This document shows positions 1 through 11,214 of a DNA stretch of 64,000 bases, one piece after another. The notes beneath the pieces were generated by a model. The model was not told where the DNA came from, did not search any database, and saw nothing but the letters and a program-made list of their open reading frames with translations. Both the position numbers and the translations under genes were made by a program. Within the stretch, counting starts at the first letter, position 1; the number at the start of each line of letters is the position of its first letter. This DNA comes from Gossypium raimondii (taxonomy: Eukaryota; Streptophyta; Magnoliopsida; Malvales; Malvaceae): assembly GCF_025698545.1 (NCBI RefSeq), contig NC_068569.1, positions 124,001 through 188,000 of the forward strand. The letters run 5' to 3'.

Positions 1-517
1 TGGCTAATCCGGTATAGTTTACAAAAGATAATACCAGCGTGGAAATCAATATAGAGATGTGGCGAGGCCACCCCGACTCCAAAGGATGAATGATCTTCTC
101 CAGGTAGTCCACGCAGAGAACTGGGAAAGCTGCGATGTTAATGACACCACTCAAGAACTTCCAAGATCCCATCAGGGACCCAAAGAATGGACCGAACGCA
201 CGTTCAGCCCAAATAACGAAGCCTCCATTACCAGGAAAAGCAGTAGAAAGCTCAGCCGTGATGAGAGCTTCAGGGACGCTCCAGATAAAAGGAAAGAGGA
301 GGAAGCCCAGAAGGGCCAAGAGGGGTCCTGCAGCCTGGACTGCCGGTTCTTCTCCATAGGGACCGCCGGCAACTTCAAAATAGATGAGGAAAATTAGAGG
401 GATCAGAGTCAACTTTTTGGGTGTTTTGGCGGGTTGTTCGGAAGGGTGGCCAAGATTTTCTTCGTCCATGCCTGGAGGTGCGACCCCGCTCCTTGACTGG
501 AGTTCTAGTTGCGTCAT
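1..517 (-). CDS. Polyamine/amino-acid transporter, PUT/LAT family (5' part only)
   Basis: APC-superfamily transporter expected to import polyamines and related organic cations by proton symport at a cellular membrane. The reading frame starts at the ATG at 517 ([12 protein letters not shown]...) and stays open for 172 codons to the left edge, so the C-terminal two thirds lie outside the window. After about 35 hydrophilic residues comes [20 protein letters not shown], the first membrane helix with the GGPYG substrate-binding loop, followed by [36 protein letters not shown] and a [15 protein letters not shown] helix, all hallmarks of plant PUT proteins. From memory it looks nearer Arabidopsis At3g13620 (PUT4) than RMV1/PUT3. 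No intron is seen in this part. The first ATG gives the normal short N-terminus for the family. Family call is firm; the exact paralogue is inference. Confidence 0.93.
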   Translation of the reverse strand, partial: MTQLELQSRSGVAPPGMDEENLGHPSEQPAKTPKKLTLIPLIFLIYFEVAGGPYGEEPAVQAAGPLLALLGFLLFPFIWSVPEALITAELSTAFPGNGGFVIWAERAFGPFFGSLMGSWKFLSGVINIAAFPVLCVDYLEKIIHPLESGWPRHISILISTLVLSFVNYTGLA

Positions 518-1810
518 CGTTGACTCACCAAAGTTTGAGGGGGAGGGAGGGATTGTTTAGTACTAATATAGTATGAGAGGAAGTCAGAGCCAAGAAGAGT
601 TGCTGTAAAATATAGTCAAAAAGAAGAGGCTGGGTGGGACTGGGGTATCTAGAAATTCAGCATTCCCGGGCGCTTGCCAATACCTTGCGTCACCATCTCT
701 ACTTTTACTACCACTATTTGTCCGTTTTCTTCTTTCAACATACGATACGTGCAGATTAAATCAACTAGATTCTCACCGTGAGTGGTGTACTCAAGAGATA
801 TAAATTCCAAATTTGGGCACGAAATTATTAACAATCTCAAACATAAATAGTATTTACAATGGATAGAGAAAAAATATACAATCCTCGTTATATGAAAAGG
901 AGAAATAAGTGATTTAATCATCATATTTTAGCTTTCTTAACCTGCAACTAGCGTAAATTTGCATCATTTTGTATCTTTTCATTTGGATTTGCTTTTTTAC
1001 GTTTTCGGTGAAATCCTCACGCAAAGGGAGGAGAAAGAAGACGAGCCTCTCAGAGACTGAACCCTTTGCTCATTGCTTCTCCAATTCGGAGCCTAACTTT
1101 TGGGGTTCTTATACCATATTCCATGTTTAAAGATAAATCCACTTCGAAGGTGTTTGTGGTTGTTGCAAATGCCATTGTTGTTACTGCATCCGGACAGGAT
1201 CATCAAGAGTAATCTTTGGGAAAAAAAGGGGGAAAAAGAACATCAGTTACGGTCCAAATACCCTTCAAGTGTAACAGAGCCAAAACGGTAATTCATACCG
1301 ACACGGCCAAAAGATATCTCAAAATTTTAACTGAAAACAAAAGTGAAGCTTCTCGGTATACATAGGGGTACGTTGCCAATAAAATTAGTCATTCACATTT
1401 GGAATTTTGAACAACTTGAGCCCCACAAAGTCATTCACAAACATACAAGGAAAATGTTGTCAGTATCTCTACAGATCCCCAACCCCAATCCTCAAACAGC
1501 CCTTCTTTTAAAAACAAAAATTAAAAGGAAAGTAAATGCCATATTGTCTGTCAGTCAGCTGGAAATGGTACATATATATATGGCCCTATAGAGTTGCCCA
1601 GCTTTTCTGCCTCGCGTAAACCAACCAAAACTCAATTCAAGGAAACAACCCAACCAACCCTCACCAAGGAAGCAGCGTCACTCACTAGCCATGTACAAGC
1701 TTGCCGCCATTGCCAAACAAATCGCATCTTAAATTTCGCAAAAGCCCTCAGCGCAAACCCATTGACGGGCACAGGCCACAAGAGATTCAACAACGCAAAG
1801 TTAGTGTGCT
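518..1810. other. Intergenic: transporter 5' flank and PP2A 3' flank
   Basis: The left part is the presumed leader and promoter of the minus-strand transporter; the right part, roughly 1340 to 1810, is the presumed 3' UTR of the PP2A gene, which is also read from the minus strand. Short open frames here have no recognisable domains and I treat them as chance. No transposon end, RNA gene or long repeat was seen. Confidence 0.5.
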
Positions 1811-2339
1811 CTATAGGAAGTAATCAGGTGTCCTCCGGGTTACATCTGGCTCTCCTCTCCTAGGAGCTGGCTCAAACTGCAACAACAGATACGGACATCA
1901 TTGCTGAAGTTAGAGTTCATACACAAGCCAAAATGAAAATATTGAGCAAGCAGCATGAAAACAGCACACCTGAATAAACGTATGACCCTTGCAGTCATCA
2001 ACTTCCAGGATGGAGGCCATGTTTCCACATCGATAGCAATAATTGGGTGCGCTAAATATAGTAACAACCTTTTGTTCCTGTCGAAGAAATGATATCATTT
2101 ACACAAATTTCATACCAAAACTAAGATGCTTCTGGAGAAAGCAACAAAATAGAGGAAGTATTTACATGACCCCAATTGTATCCTTCCATTACCAACTGAT
2201 GAGCCCTAGCAATAAGCTTCAAATTGTTTGTATGGTTAAATTGCTCAGATATGTCCTGAAGATGTCATAAAAATTAACACGCAAGTCCATGGACCACTTG
2301 AGAAAAACGGAGGAAAAAAATAAAAAAAGGAAGCAAAGC

Positions 2340-2392
<53 letters not shown>

Positions 2393-5300
2393 GGCCGAAG
2401 GTATATCCAGCACCCCTTGGAGAAATACCCCAACCACAACGATCATCCGGATCAGACCACAATAGATCACACATGGGACCCTCATGAGGGACTTCTTGGA
2501 CACGATCGAAATTACGTATGTTATCCAAGGTTTCAATGGATGGCGACAATCCACCATGGAGACAGAAAATTTCAGATTCAACCTTCAAAACAACAGAATC
2601 TCTGCAGCTAAGAACCATTAACAAATACAATGCTTTTCACAGCAACTGAATTCAGTTGCCAAAAACTAAAAGAACTATGTCAGAAGTTTGTAGTAAAATC
2701 AGCAGCATTTGCTCAGGTTAACTTAATTAGCTGTTTAGTCAACCATAATATTAAGCATACAATTGAAGCTTTTGGTGATGATTAGAGTTGGTTACAAGTA
2801 CGCCTCAAACAAGGATATGTTCGACTTTTATAGTTTTTTCTTATATTTAGAGGGTCTGAACTCCACATATCCATTGGTCGCGAGTAAGGCAAGCACTTCA
2901 TGAAAAATGAAGAGCAGCAGGGGAATACTTGCCAAAAGTCGCGCCCAGTATTGAAACATTGAAATAGATCAACCACATGGTGCTAAGTATCTCAAGTATT
3001 TGAGGTACACCCAGGTTAATGTCCTAATTTCAAGTAACAGCCTAAAAAACTTATCACTTCAACAACATCAGACCATAAATCAAGATTGTTGGAACCGGAC
3101 CAGACCGGCTGGTCTGGAGAAAGAGGTTGAATTGGCTGACCTGCGAACCAATACTGGACAGTTGAACCAGATTTTTCCATTTTTAATATTTTTATTTTTT
3201 ATGAATTTTTTAAATATTTTATTTTATCGAACCAGTCAGACTGGGAACCATGGCCTAACTGGTCCAACCACCACTCTGGTTACCAAAACATTGCCATAAA
3301 TATGAAAATACTAACCAATGCCGTTAGCGGAAAATAGTCAAACAGATCAGTAAAGATCTTCCAAACATTAGCACTTCCGTACCTGCAGATAAAATAGAAA
3401 ATGCAGCTAACCCAACCAATAATTTAATAAGAGAAACTTGCTAATCCAAGAAAATGAATGAATAATTAACACAGGACCAGCATGCACCATTAAAGTAGTT
3501 CCAAATAATTTTGACTACATAACTGGTTCTGTAAATTTCAGAAGAATCATCCAGTATTCAATCGCAGAAAACTTCACATGTACTTTAAAATTAGAAAACT
3601 GCATGCAAAACAAGCTTGATTCATGGATATGGACGACATCCCATTGCCTCAGCACTAAAATAACACATTATTTTTCTTAATTGAACAATTGGGCAATAAA
3701 CTGATTTAAACAACAAAGTTGAGTTAGTAAAGGAAGATATGGCAGCTATTAAAAAAACATATCTTACATCTAGATCATACTTTTTGAAACAATCTTCACA
3801 TAGTGCCCTATCATCTGTCCTCTTTGTTTTATTTATTTTCCACATTAGCATGTTGCGTCAAAGCTGGACATTGACAACAAACTATGACCAAATCACAATA
3901 CAAAATTAATTCTTAAGCCTGAATACCTTTGCAAACCACATAAATAAATGAAATGAATGAAAAAGGACAGATACGAGGCAATATTTACAATCAAAATAAA
4001 GAAAGGTAGCATCAATCTCAACCCTAAGAAAGAAAGTATTTCTGCACACAAATAAATTTATATAGCAAGATTCTAAGATACTCACTTCCTTAAGCATTCA
4101 TCATAAAAGCCATACACTTGAGTAATCTGCGTTTAAAACATGAAATCATTAACAAGACATGAAACAATAAAGAAGATATAACTGGCAATGAAAAATGGAA
4201 AACATAAATGACGCACAAATAACATAGCATACCTGACGGCTCTCATGATTTCCCCTGAGAATTGTTATCCGTTGAGGGTAACGCACTTTGAGGGCTACCA
4301 AGAGCTGATCAAGAATCATCACAAGCAAATTAAGAGTTGCAACCATAAGAAAACACAATTAATTGCAATCAGTTAAGGTCATTGACAAATCATTCATAGA
4401 ATGAACAACAATATTTATGGCATTATTCCTGAGACTCCACCTCCTCCAGACTACTTATGACAACAGGAAAGAAAAAAGAATCGATTATACATTATAATCC
4501 CTTTGTTGTAGTGATCAACCCACAAGTATGGTAGGATATGAAACCCAAACAGCAGATAGAACTCCAACGCGAGGGAAGTAGAGACATATGAAGTAAGAAC
4601 AAGGTTTCAACATGCTTTACAAGGTATAAAGCTCTGAAGTAATATGTTAGGATAAAAAAAAAAAAAAGTTAATCAAACTTGACCCATTTCAACAGATGAA
4701 AAACTTTGCCATAATTCAGTTTTAGCATCCAAGTGATAAGCTCAAATTGAGTACCAAGCACGTAGGTGTATTTGTGTGATTGCACAAATGTTTATGTATG
4801 TGTGCATGTATGTGTATATATATATATACACACACATGCACACAGAGAAATCAGTCGACATTAAACATACCTACCACCTAATATTAATAAAAAATTGAGC
4901 GAGCAATGAAGTGCTCAGCTCAGCAAAGAATATACTAAGCTCGTCGATATTTCTGTAAGTGTGCACGCATACACGCATCCACCACCTAAGATTACAAAAC
5001 TCAGTCAAGACTGCATGGAAATTCATCAGTCAGAAAAACTTAATCAAATGGAAGAAAAGAGCAATTAAAGTACTATAACAACAAAGTAAATCTCCTTTTC
5101 TTCCAAAATGACTACAGTTTAATTAACAAAAATAATGTAGGTTTCTAGCTTGGAATAATCACTAATAGAAAAGAACGCAATCAGAAACAAGAAAATAAAA
5201 AGTAAAATATAGGAAAAACAGGAAATTATATCGTACTTACTGTTACAGTTTCAACTGAATAGTAACCACGATCAACATAATCTCCCATGAACAAGTAATT

Positions 5301-8300
5301 TGTATCTGGACACTGACCATGAAATTTGCCAAAAAAACAATATATTAAAAGAAAAAAGAACACTGATATCAAAATAAACTAAATAAGAAGTCAAACTAAG
5401 AAAAACAGATCACTGCACCGAAATCTTGTATGAATAGCAAATAAGTAAACAACTATCCGAATCAATTCAAACTCACAAAATATGGAAGTCATTCTGATTC
5501 CCAGCGCAATATGTTACATACAGGCATCAGTGTTCCAAGTTCCAACTAACAACATCCAACAAATTAATGAAAAAAAAAAATCTATAGAGTTGAAATATCA
5601 TTGGCTGTGGTTGATAGCTGTGAATTGTGCTATTGATTTATAAATGATAGTCGAAGAACAAATAAGAACAAAGACTACATTCATTGCAAATAGTTCACAA
5701 CAGTTGGCATCACATTTGAAACACAAAAAAGCAGCTTCAATCAGAAAAATTACCTTCCCTCCAATTCGAAAAAGCTCTGCAAGATCATGAAACTGCCCAT
5801 GAATATCACCGCATATTGTAACAGGGCTTTTGACAGGCTGTGTTGCACAAAACATAAAAATATTCAAATCATAATAAGCCAACCATATATGTGATGTGGA
5901 GGAACAGGCAATTCATGGATCATTAAAGTAATTTCAAGGCTCCAGTAGTACGTCTTAAAACTAGAAACTTAACCAAGAATTCAAGGTTCACATAGGAACA
6001 CCCCAATTGTTAGAACACAACAATTTTGGTTTTGACAGATTAAGTTCATATCGTGGAAGGAATTGGCAGGGTTTTATTCTGCAAACCAAAGCACAGCGGG
6101 CTTGCATGCATACCAAAAGATAAAATACGTAGAAGTTAAAGATGCTTCATGACCATATAAAGAGTTCAAAGGACAGGAAGAGACACGAACAACTATGAAA
6201 GCCAACAATTGCTATAAAAGCATCCAAAGTTCTTATTGTTCCCTTTTCCTTTTTCAATAGAGTATCAATTGTTGAACAAAAACTTTTGGCGTCTTTTAAC
6301 TTATCATTCATCATGTAAAGAAAGAAAAGATTTTAAAGCAACAGACTCCGTACATTTCCTTTTCAGTAAAAGAACCAGAGACATTACCACCACTAGAAAC
6401 AAATCTTTAGCAGCTCAGATCACAGAATAAGGCTGTACTAAACCAAAAAAAGTTCAGTCATATACTTGAGAAAATTAAAAATATATGCACCAAACAAATA
6501 TAGGCTAACAGAAACATAAATAATCAATAAAGAGATATTATCTTGGGGGAAAAAGCTAATAAAAGAGAGTGGCGACAGAGACAATGGATGATAAGGCAGA
6601 CCTGAACATTGCTTTCGTCCATCAGTATCTCCTTAGCCTTGTCACATAATGCCCTAACCTAATTTATATAAATAAAAAAAGAACCCACAATAATATCAGG
6701 CACACAATGGAAGAGGATTATTATCTACAAAGAGGGGTGAGTAAACAATGAATTTTAGCAAGCCATAAGGGGAGCACATTAACAAGTATGAAAGCTGATG
6801 AAACATTAACCTAAATAGATGTGCAAGGCACAATAAAGGCACGGGAAAAAAGGTCATCCAAGTGAAGTTGGTAATTTCTACAATTATATGTAATAACTCC
6901 AATTTTAGCTATACTATTATAAAACCCATAACTAAGTGTCCCAAGTTAAGCAATATCAACTCAGTTGTTGAATAGACCACAACAAAATAAAGTTATTTAA
7001 CAACCATGAAGCATGGACACAGACATAGATACGTGACATGGACAAAGTGACATAGCAATTTTTAAAAATTAAAAACACTGGTACCACATGACATGACAAT
7101 ATAATATATTTTTATACTTTTATTAATATGTGAAGAAATATCAATTGAAATTATTATTTATTTTAATAGAATTAAATTTATACTAATCTTTACTTTGGAT
7201 GCAACTGGGGCCAGTGCGTTTGAAGTTATAGTGCAAAAATTGAAGTTGAACTGATGCTCAAATCAGTTCCCTTTGAATCACCTCCATTGAGGTGAGATTT
7301 CCCAACTGACGCAAAATTTTTCACCGGAGGGTTGAGAACCAGTTGCTGCAACTAGTGTTCATACTTATAAAAATATCCTTTCATCTATTTCTCTATCTAC
7401 TATCCCTAAATAGTAGCCTATTTACTGACAAAACTTTTTTATTCCTAATATATGTTATAAACTTCTTATCTGTTAAATATTATTAAAATTGTTAAAATTT
7501 TATATGTTAAATATTATTAAAATACTTATAACATAATAATCTAATTAATGTAAAATATTATTTAAATAAATAATTACATCACTAATAAAAATTCAAAAAT
7601 ATTATTATACATATTATTTTATTAATAAATTATAAATTGACATATTTTTAATAATTTCTTTAAAATGATATAATTTAAAAGTTCTATTATATACAATTTT
7701 TAGCCCAATGTTCTTAATCGTAATTTTCCATTCTCATCTCAACGCTATAGCTGCATTTGAATCCAAATGCATATCCATCACAGGTTTTAATCCCACTGTT
7801 ACAATCTCACCGCCCATCCAAAGGCACACCCTTAACTGATTGATTGATAAAACCCACCTTATAAATAAAACATACTAACTAATTAAAACTCAAATGACTT
7901 TGGACTATTACCCAAAAAAATGACTTTGGACTAAAATATCTAGTATAATTCATTTTATTTTTTATTCTCTTAAACTTTCCGGAACCTTCTGTACTTTTCA
8001 TTTTTTAGGCATTAACAAAACTATGTGTTTTATCATTAAAGGAAAAACCCTAGATTATTCTTTCTATATCAAAAAACCTTCTTCTTCATTCACTGCCAAG
8101 CTGCTGCTGCTGCTGCTGCTTCTTTTCTCATTTTCATTTGTCATTTTTTTTCCAAAGCTTCATCCACCCACCAGCCACCTTCTTCTACACAAAAGTCTTC
8201 TTTCCAACCTCCATTTTTAAGTTGAAAACAATTTATCTGTTCCGCTGCTTGATACCCATGTCAGGACCATATTTGAGCTTTTTCTGTCCCAACTCTGGCA

Positions 8301-9235
8301 TGCCCCGTACATTTCCTTTTACCCTCAATAGATAATGCAATGCATCACATTTAAAGATTAAAAAAAAAAAACGAAACATAACAGAAGCCTACAACCCTAT
8401 GCCTACACAAAATGCATGTGCCTCAATGAAAGTTGGCTTTTGCAAGCTCATCATTGCCATTGGCGCCTAAATATGGTGCTTGACTACACTAAAATAACTG
8501 TCCAAATAAGATCAATGCAGTAAGCAAGAAATTGATTTATCACAACTCAAATTACAGCACCTCGCTCTTTGTTAAAGAGCGTTCTATTTAATTCAGGAGT
8601 TAGACAAACAAGGCTTGTGTAAAACTTCCTATTGTGAGAAGCCTAAGCGTGACCAAATGCAACAAAAAGGGTAACTGATACCCACAGACTTCGCCAAACT
8701 TGTCGAGAAATTCAGAACATTTCTACCCTCTAAGAACATTTTGAGGCTATTAATTTCTAGTCTCAAAAACCAATTCTTTAGTCAATTGAATATGGTTACC
8801 ATACGATAAAATGAACGAACAAAATGGATCAATATCAGTGAAAACAAGCAACACATTTAATTCCAGGAAGAATATATACTTTTTCGGAAATGAAACAAAG
8901 CCAGAAAATGAACAAACAAAACGAATCAATACCAGTGAAAGCAAGTGGAACAAAAACATAATTCAACAAAGATCTTATCTTGCTTTCGTTTTCCCTTCAA
9001 AGTCTTCGATAAAATAAAATGGATCTGACCCCATACAGAGAAAATACTAAACAAAAAATGGATCGGTGGCAAAAGCCGCAGATCAAACCGCAAATGAAGA
9101 AATCCGAAACAGATCCGTTACGTTGGGGGAAGAAAATATATGTACCTCCTGCTCCGATAAAGGCTTGCACTGCATCAGCTGCGATATCTGTTCGTCCAGG
9201 TTCCCATGCGAGTTCGAACCCACAGAAGACTCCAT
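1811..9235 (-). CDS. PP2A: Serine/threonine protein phosphatase 2A catalytic subunit (PP2A-3/4 type)
   Basis: Catalytic C subunit of PP2A, which dephosphorylates Ser/Thr as a heterotrimer with scaffold A and regulatory B subunits. Eleven exons read on the minus strand: 9235-9146, 6658-6602, 5837-5754, 5312-5241, 4304-4233, 4126-4086, 3382-3316, 2582-2391, 2255-2166, 2077-1970, 1876-1811. They join in frame to 312 residues, against 313 in Arabidopsis PP2A-3/4. All metal and catalytic motifs are present: GDIHG (59-63), GDYVDRG (87-93), GNHES (119-123), and the RAHQ and SAPNYCYR blocks. The C-terminus TPDYFL is the conserved tail whose last Leu is carboxymethylated. N-terminus [20 protein letters not shown] and the phrases [12 protein letters not shown] and [14 protein letters not shown] mark subfamily II. 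All introns are GT-AG; intron 1 is about 2.5 kb and carries a MITE-like insertion, and intron 8 starts inside a trinucleotide repeat. Confidence 0.97.
2338..2390. repeat. (TAA/ATT)n microsatellite at the PP2A intron 8 donor
   Basis: About 16 uninterrupted trinucleotide units. On the gene's strand exon 8 ends ...TTCGGCCAA at 2391 and the intron opens GTATTATTATT, so the donor GT is the first part of the repeat itself. Repeat length changes would alter positions +3 onward of the splice donor without touching the GT. Confidence 0.9.
3086..3300. repeat. Possible MITE with GGACCAGACCGG-type ends, in PP2A intron 7
   Basis: GC-rich arms around an AT-rich core: the left arm has GGAACCGGACCAGACCGG and the right arm CCAGTCAGACTGG and AACTGGTCCAACCACC. 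The arms are locally palindromic, and similar GAACCGG-rich repeats are common in plant genomes, but I could not define clean terminal repeats or a target duplication. Confidence 0.3.
7190..7833. mobile_element. MITE-like element in PP2A intron 1 (hAT-type ends suspected)
   Basis: The right end, read in reverse, is AGGGTGTGCCTTTGGATGGG followed by CGGTGAGATTGTAACAGTGG. The left end has TTTGGATGCAACTGGGGCCA then GTGCGTTTGAAGTTATAGTG. Both resemble the TTTGGATGGGCGGTGCGTTT ends I remember for a MITE common in Malvaceae. The interior is very AT-rich and non-coding. No target duplication could be fixed, so the ends are approximate. A non-autonomous DNA element is the likeliest reading. Confidence 0.4.
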
Positions 9236-11214
9236 CTTTCTTTTTTCTGTTTTACTCTTAACCCTAGATTACCAAAATTTCCTAAACTAATACTTTTGAA
9301 TTTGACAGGAAAAAGGAAACCCTTTACAATTATTTCTGAGAAGCGGTGGATGCTCAGCGAGGGGAGAGAGATTTCTAGTTTTCTTTTTCAGTTAACAAAT
9401 TTAGTTTTCTTACTTTTTTTTCTCTCTAATAATAATCGAGTTTACAATTTACAAATTGTTTGGACGGGGTCGAGAACGGTGAGTGGAAATAACGAATCCA
9501 TCGTAATGGAAAAGATAGGTGTGATGGAGGGTTTTGATATGACCGTGAATTAGACGATTCCAGGATTCGCGTGGGCTGGTATTTTTGTTGGCTCCTTCTA
9601 CTACTAAACTAATGGTAATTTTATTGTACTGAGAGTAACAGTGGCAACCGGGAGAGTTGGCTTTGTGCGAATCTCACGCCCAAGGTTTGGTCTTACAATC
9701 CGAAACGAAAGTATTATGGAATTTGGAAATTTTGGTTGCAACGAAATGGGACTGCTTTTAACTTGTAAGCTTCATAGGCAGCAAATTCAGTGGTGAACCG
9801 TACTTTTGAGCAAGTAGGAGTGTTCTTCGCTTTCTCACCAACAGCCCGTCCAAACATTCATCCAAACATTTCGTCTTCTTTGGTTTCTTGTTCTTTTTGT
9901 TTTCTTTTCCACTTTTATTGAAAAAACATTTCCTATAAACTACTAACATATTCCAAGAGTGAAACCGTAATTGAAGTAAATATTACTTTAATTGATAAAA
10001 TGTAAGATGCCTCAGATCTTGAGGACTTTGAATTATACTTTTAGAGAAACAAACAAGTGTCTTTCTAAGGGGATTTCCTCACTGCTTTTGGTAAACACCA
10101 TTAAAGAGCTTATGTATTGAAGGTTTCTGTTTAATGTTATAAAATTCAATTGTTAGACATTGAATGTATAAGTTGAAATTTACAGTTGGAACCTAAAAGA
10201 TTAAATTTTATGTAATCTATACTAAAACTTAAAAAGTTATCCTTGAATTTCATAGTTCATCATTTTGGGTATTTACTATCTTAAGCATCTCCTTATAAGA
10301 AATTAGAGATTTCACAACAAAATAATTTGACGAATTTGATTTCAATATTTTACAAATTTATATGTTTTGTCTAATATGTTTCTTTTTCAGAAATTTACAT
10401 AAATAATTTATTAATATAAACATTGATATGTTTATGTACATCTAATATTCTATATAATTTTCCATGATTTAGGTAATAGTTTGTATATCTGTCTTGTTCA
10501 TCTTATGTATTTTATGATTTACATAGCTTTATATAATTTTATTTGAAAGATTACATTTTAAATTATACTCTCTTTTTTTCAATTTGATATTAAAATTTTT
10601 TAGTCAGATTACTAATCTTGATATTGTTTTTTTAAAAATACTATTAACTAGTCATGTCATGCCACATCGACATATTTTCTGATTTTATAATTTATATTAA
10701 TGTTAATTAAAATAATTATAAAAAAATTGCAGATCTCCCAAGTACTAAAAGTAGACCCATAAATACATAAATATTTAAAGAAGTCTGATACCCGATGAGA
10801 TGCGAAATATACCAAAAACAAATAAAGAAAATAGAAATACTAAAATGTGTAAAATAGAAGTAACCAACCAACCTTTAACGGAAAATGAAGAGAAGAGAGC
10901 CAAGGCAAAAAAGCATAAAGTAAATAAGAATAGATAAAATAAATAAAATATTTACTTAGAGCTACAGAGTGAGAGAGTTGGTCAAATCCGTCACCATCAT
11001 CAATAAGTCTGGTTCGTTCAAACCCAAAACCTAACAAACATAATCAAAATCCCTGCCTGCTACTGCTTAATGTAATAGAAAGTAAAGGGATTGTAGGGGG
11101 GGGTTTTCGTTTTCATCTAAAAAGAATTGGGATCTAGCTTAGGCATTTTGCTTTCCCGTTTATTTTTTGTAGCAGCTGGTGCCGAGTTTTGATAGGCTGT
11201 TGGTAAAAAAAAAA
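9236..11214. promoter_or_regulatory. Shared divergent promoter region of PP2A and PUR-alpha 1
   Basis: About 2 kb between two start codons facing away from each other. The PP2A leader lies leftmost and the PUR-alpha leader rightmost (roughly 10960-11214, with a run of G at 11094-11103). The middle (about 9950-10760) is AT-rich with no coding frame. I see no convincing transposon or conserved cis-element beyond this arrangement. Confidence 0.5.

Noticed and set aside
59-397. 112-residue plus-strand frame at the left edge
   Set aside because: Lies antisense to the clear polyamine transporter coding sequence.
3621-3851. Minus-strand frame containing [14 protein letters not shown] inside a PP2A intron
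   Set aside because: Briefly looked like an alternative exon, but the PP2A protein is complete without it and its flanks do not give a compatible phase.
9019-9553. Overlapping plus-strand frames around the PP2A start
   Set aside because: Antisense to exon 1 and the leader; no domain.
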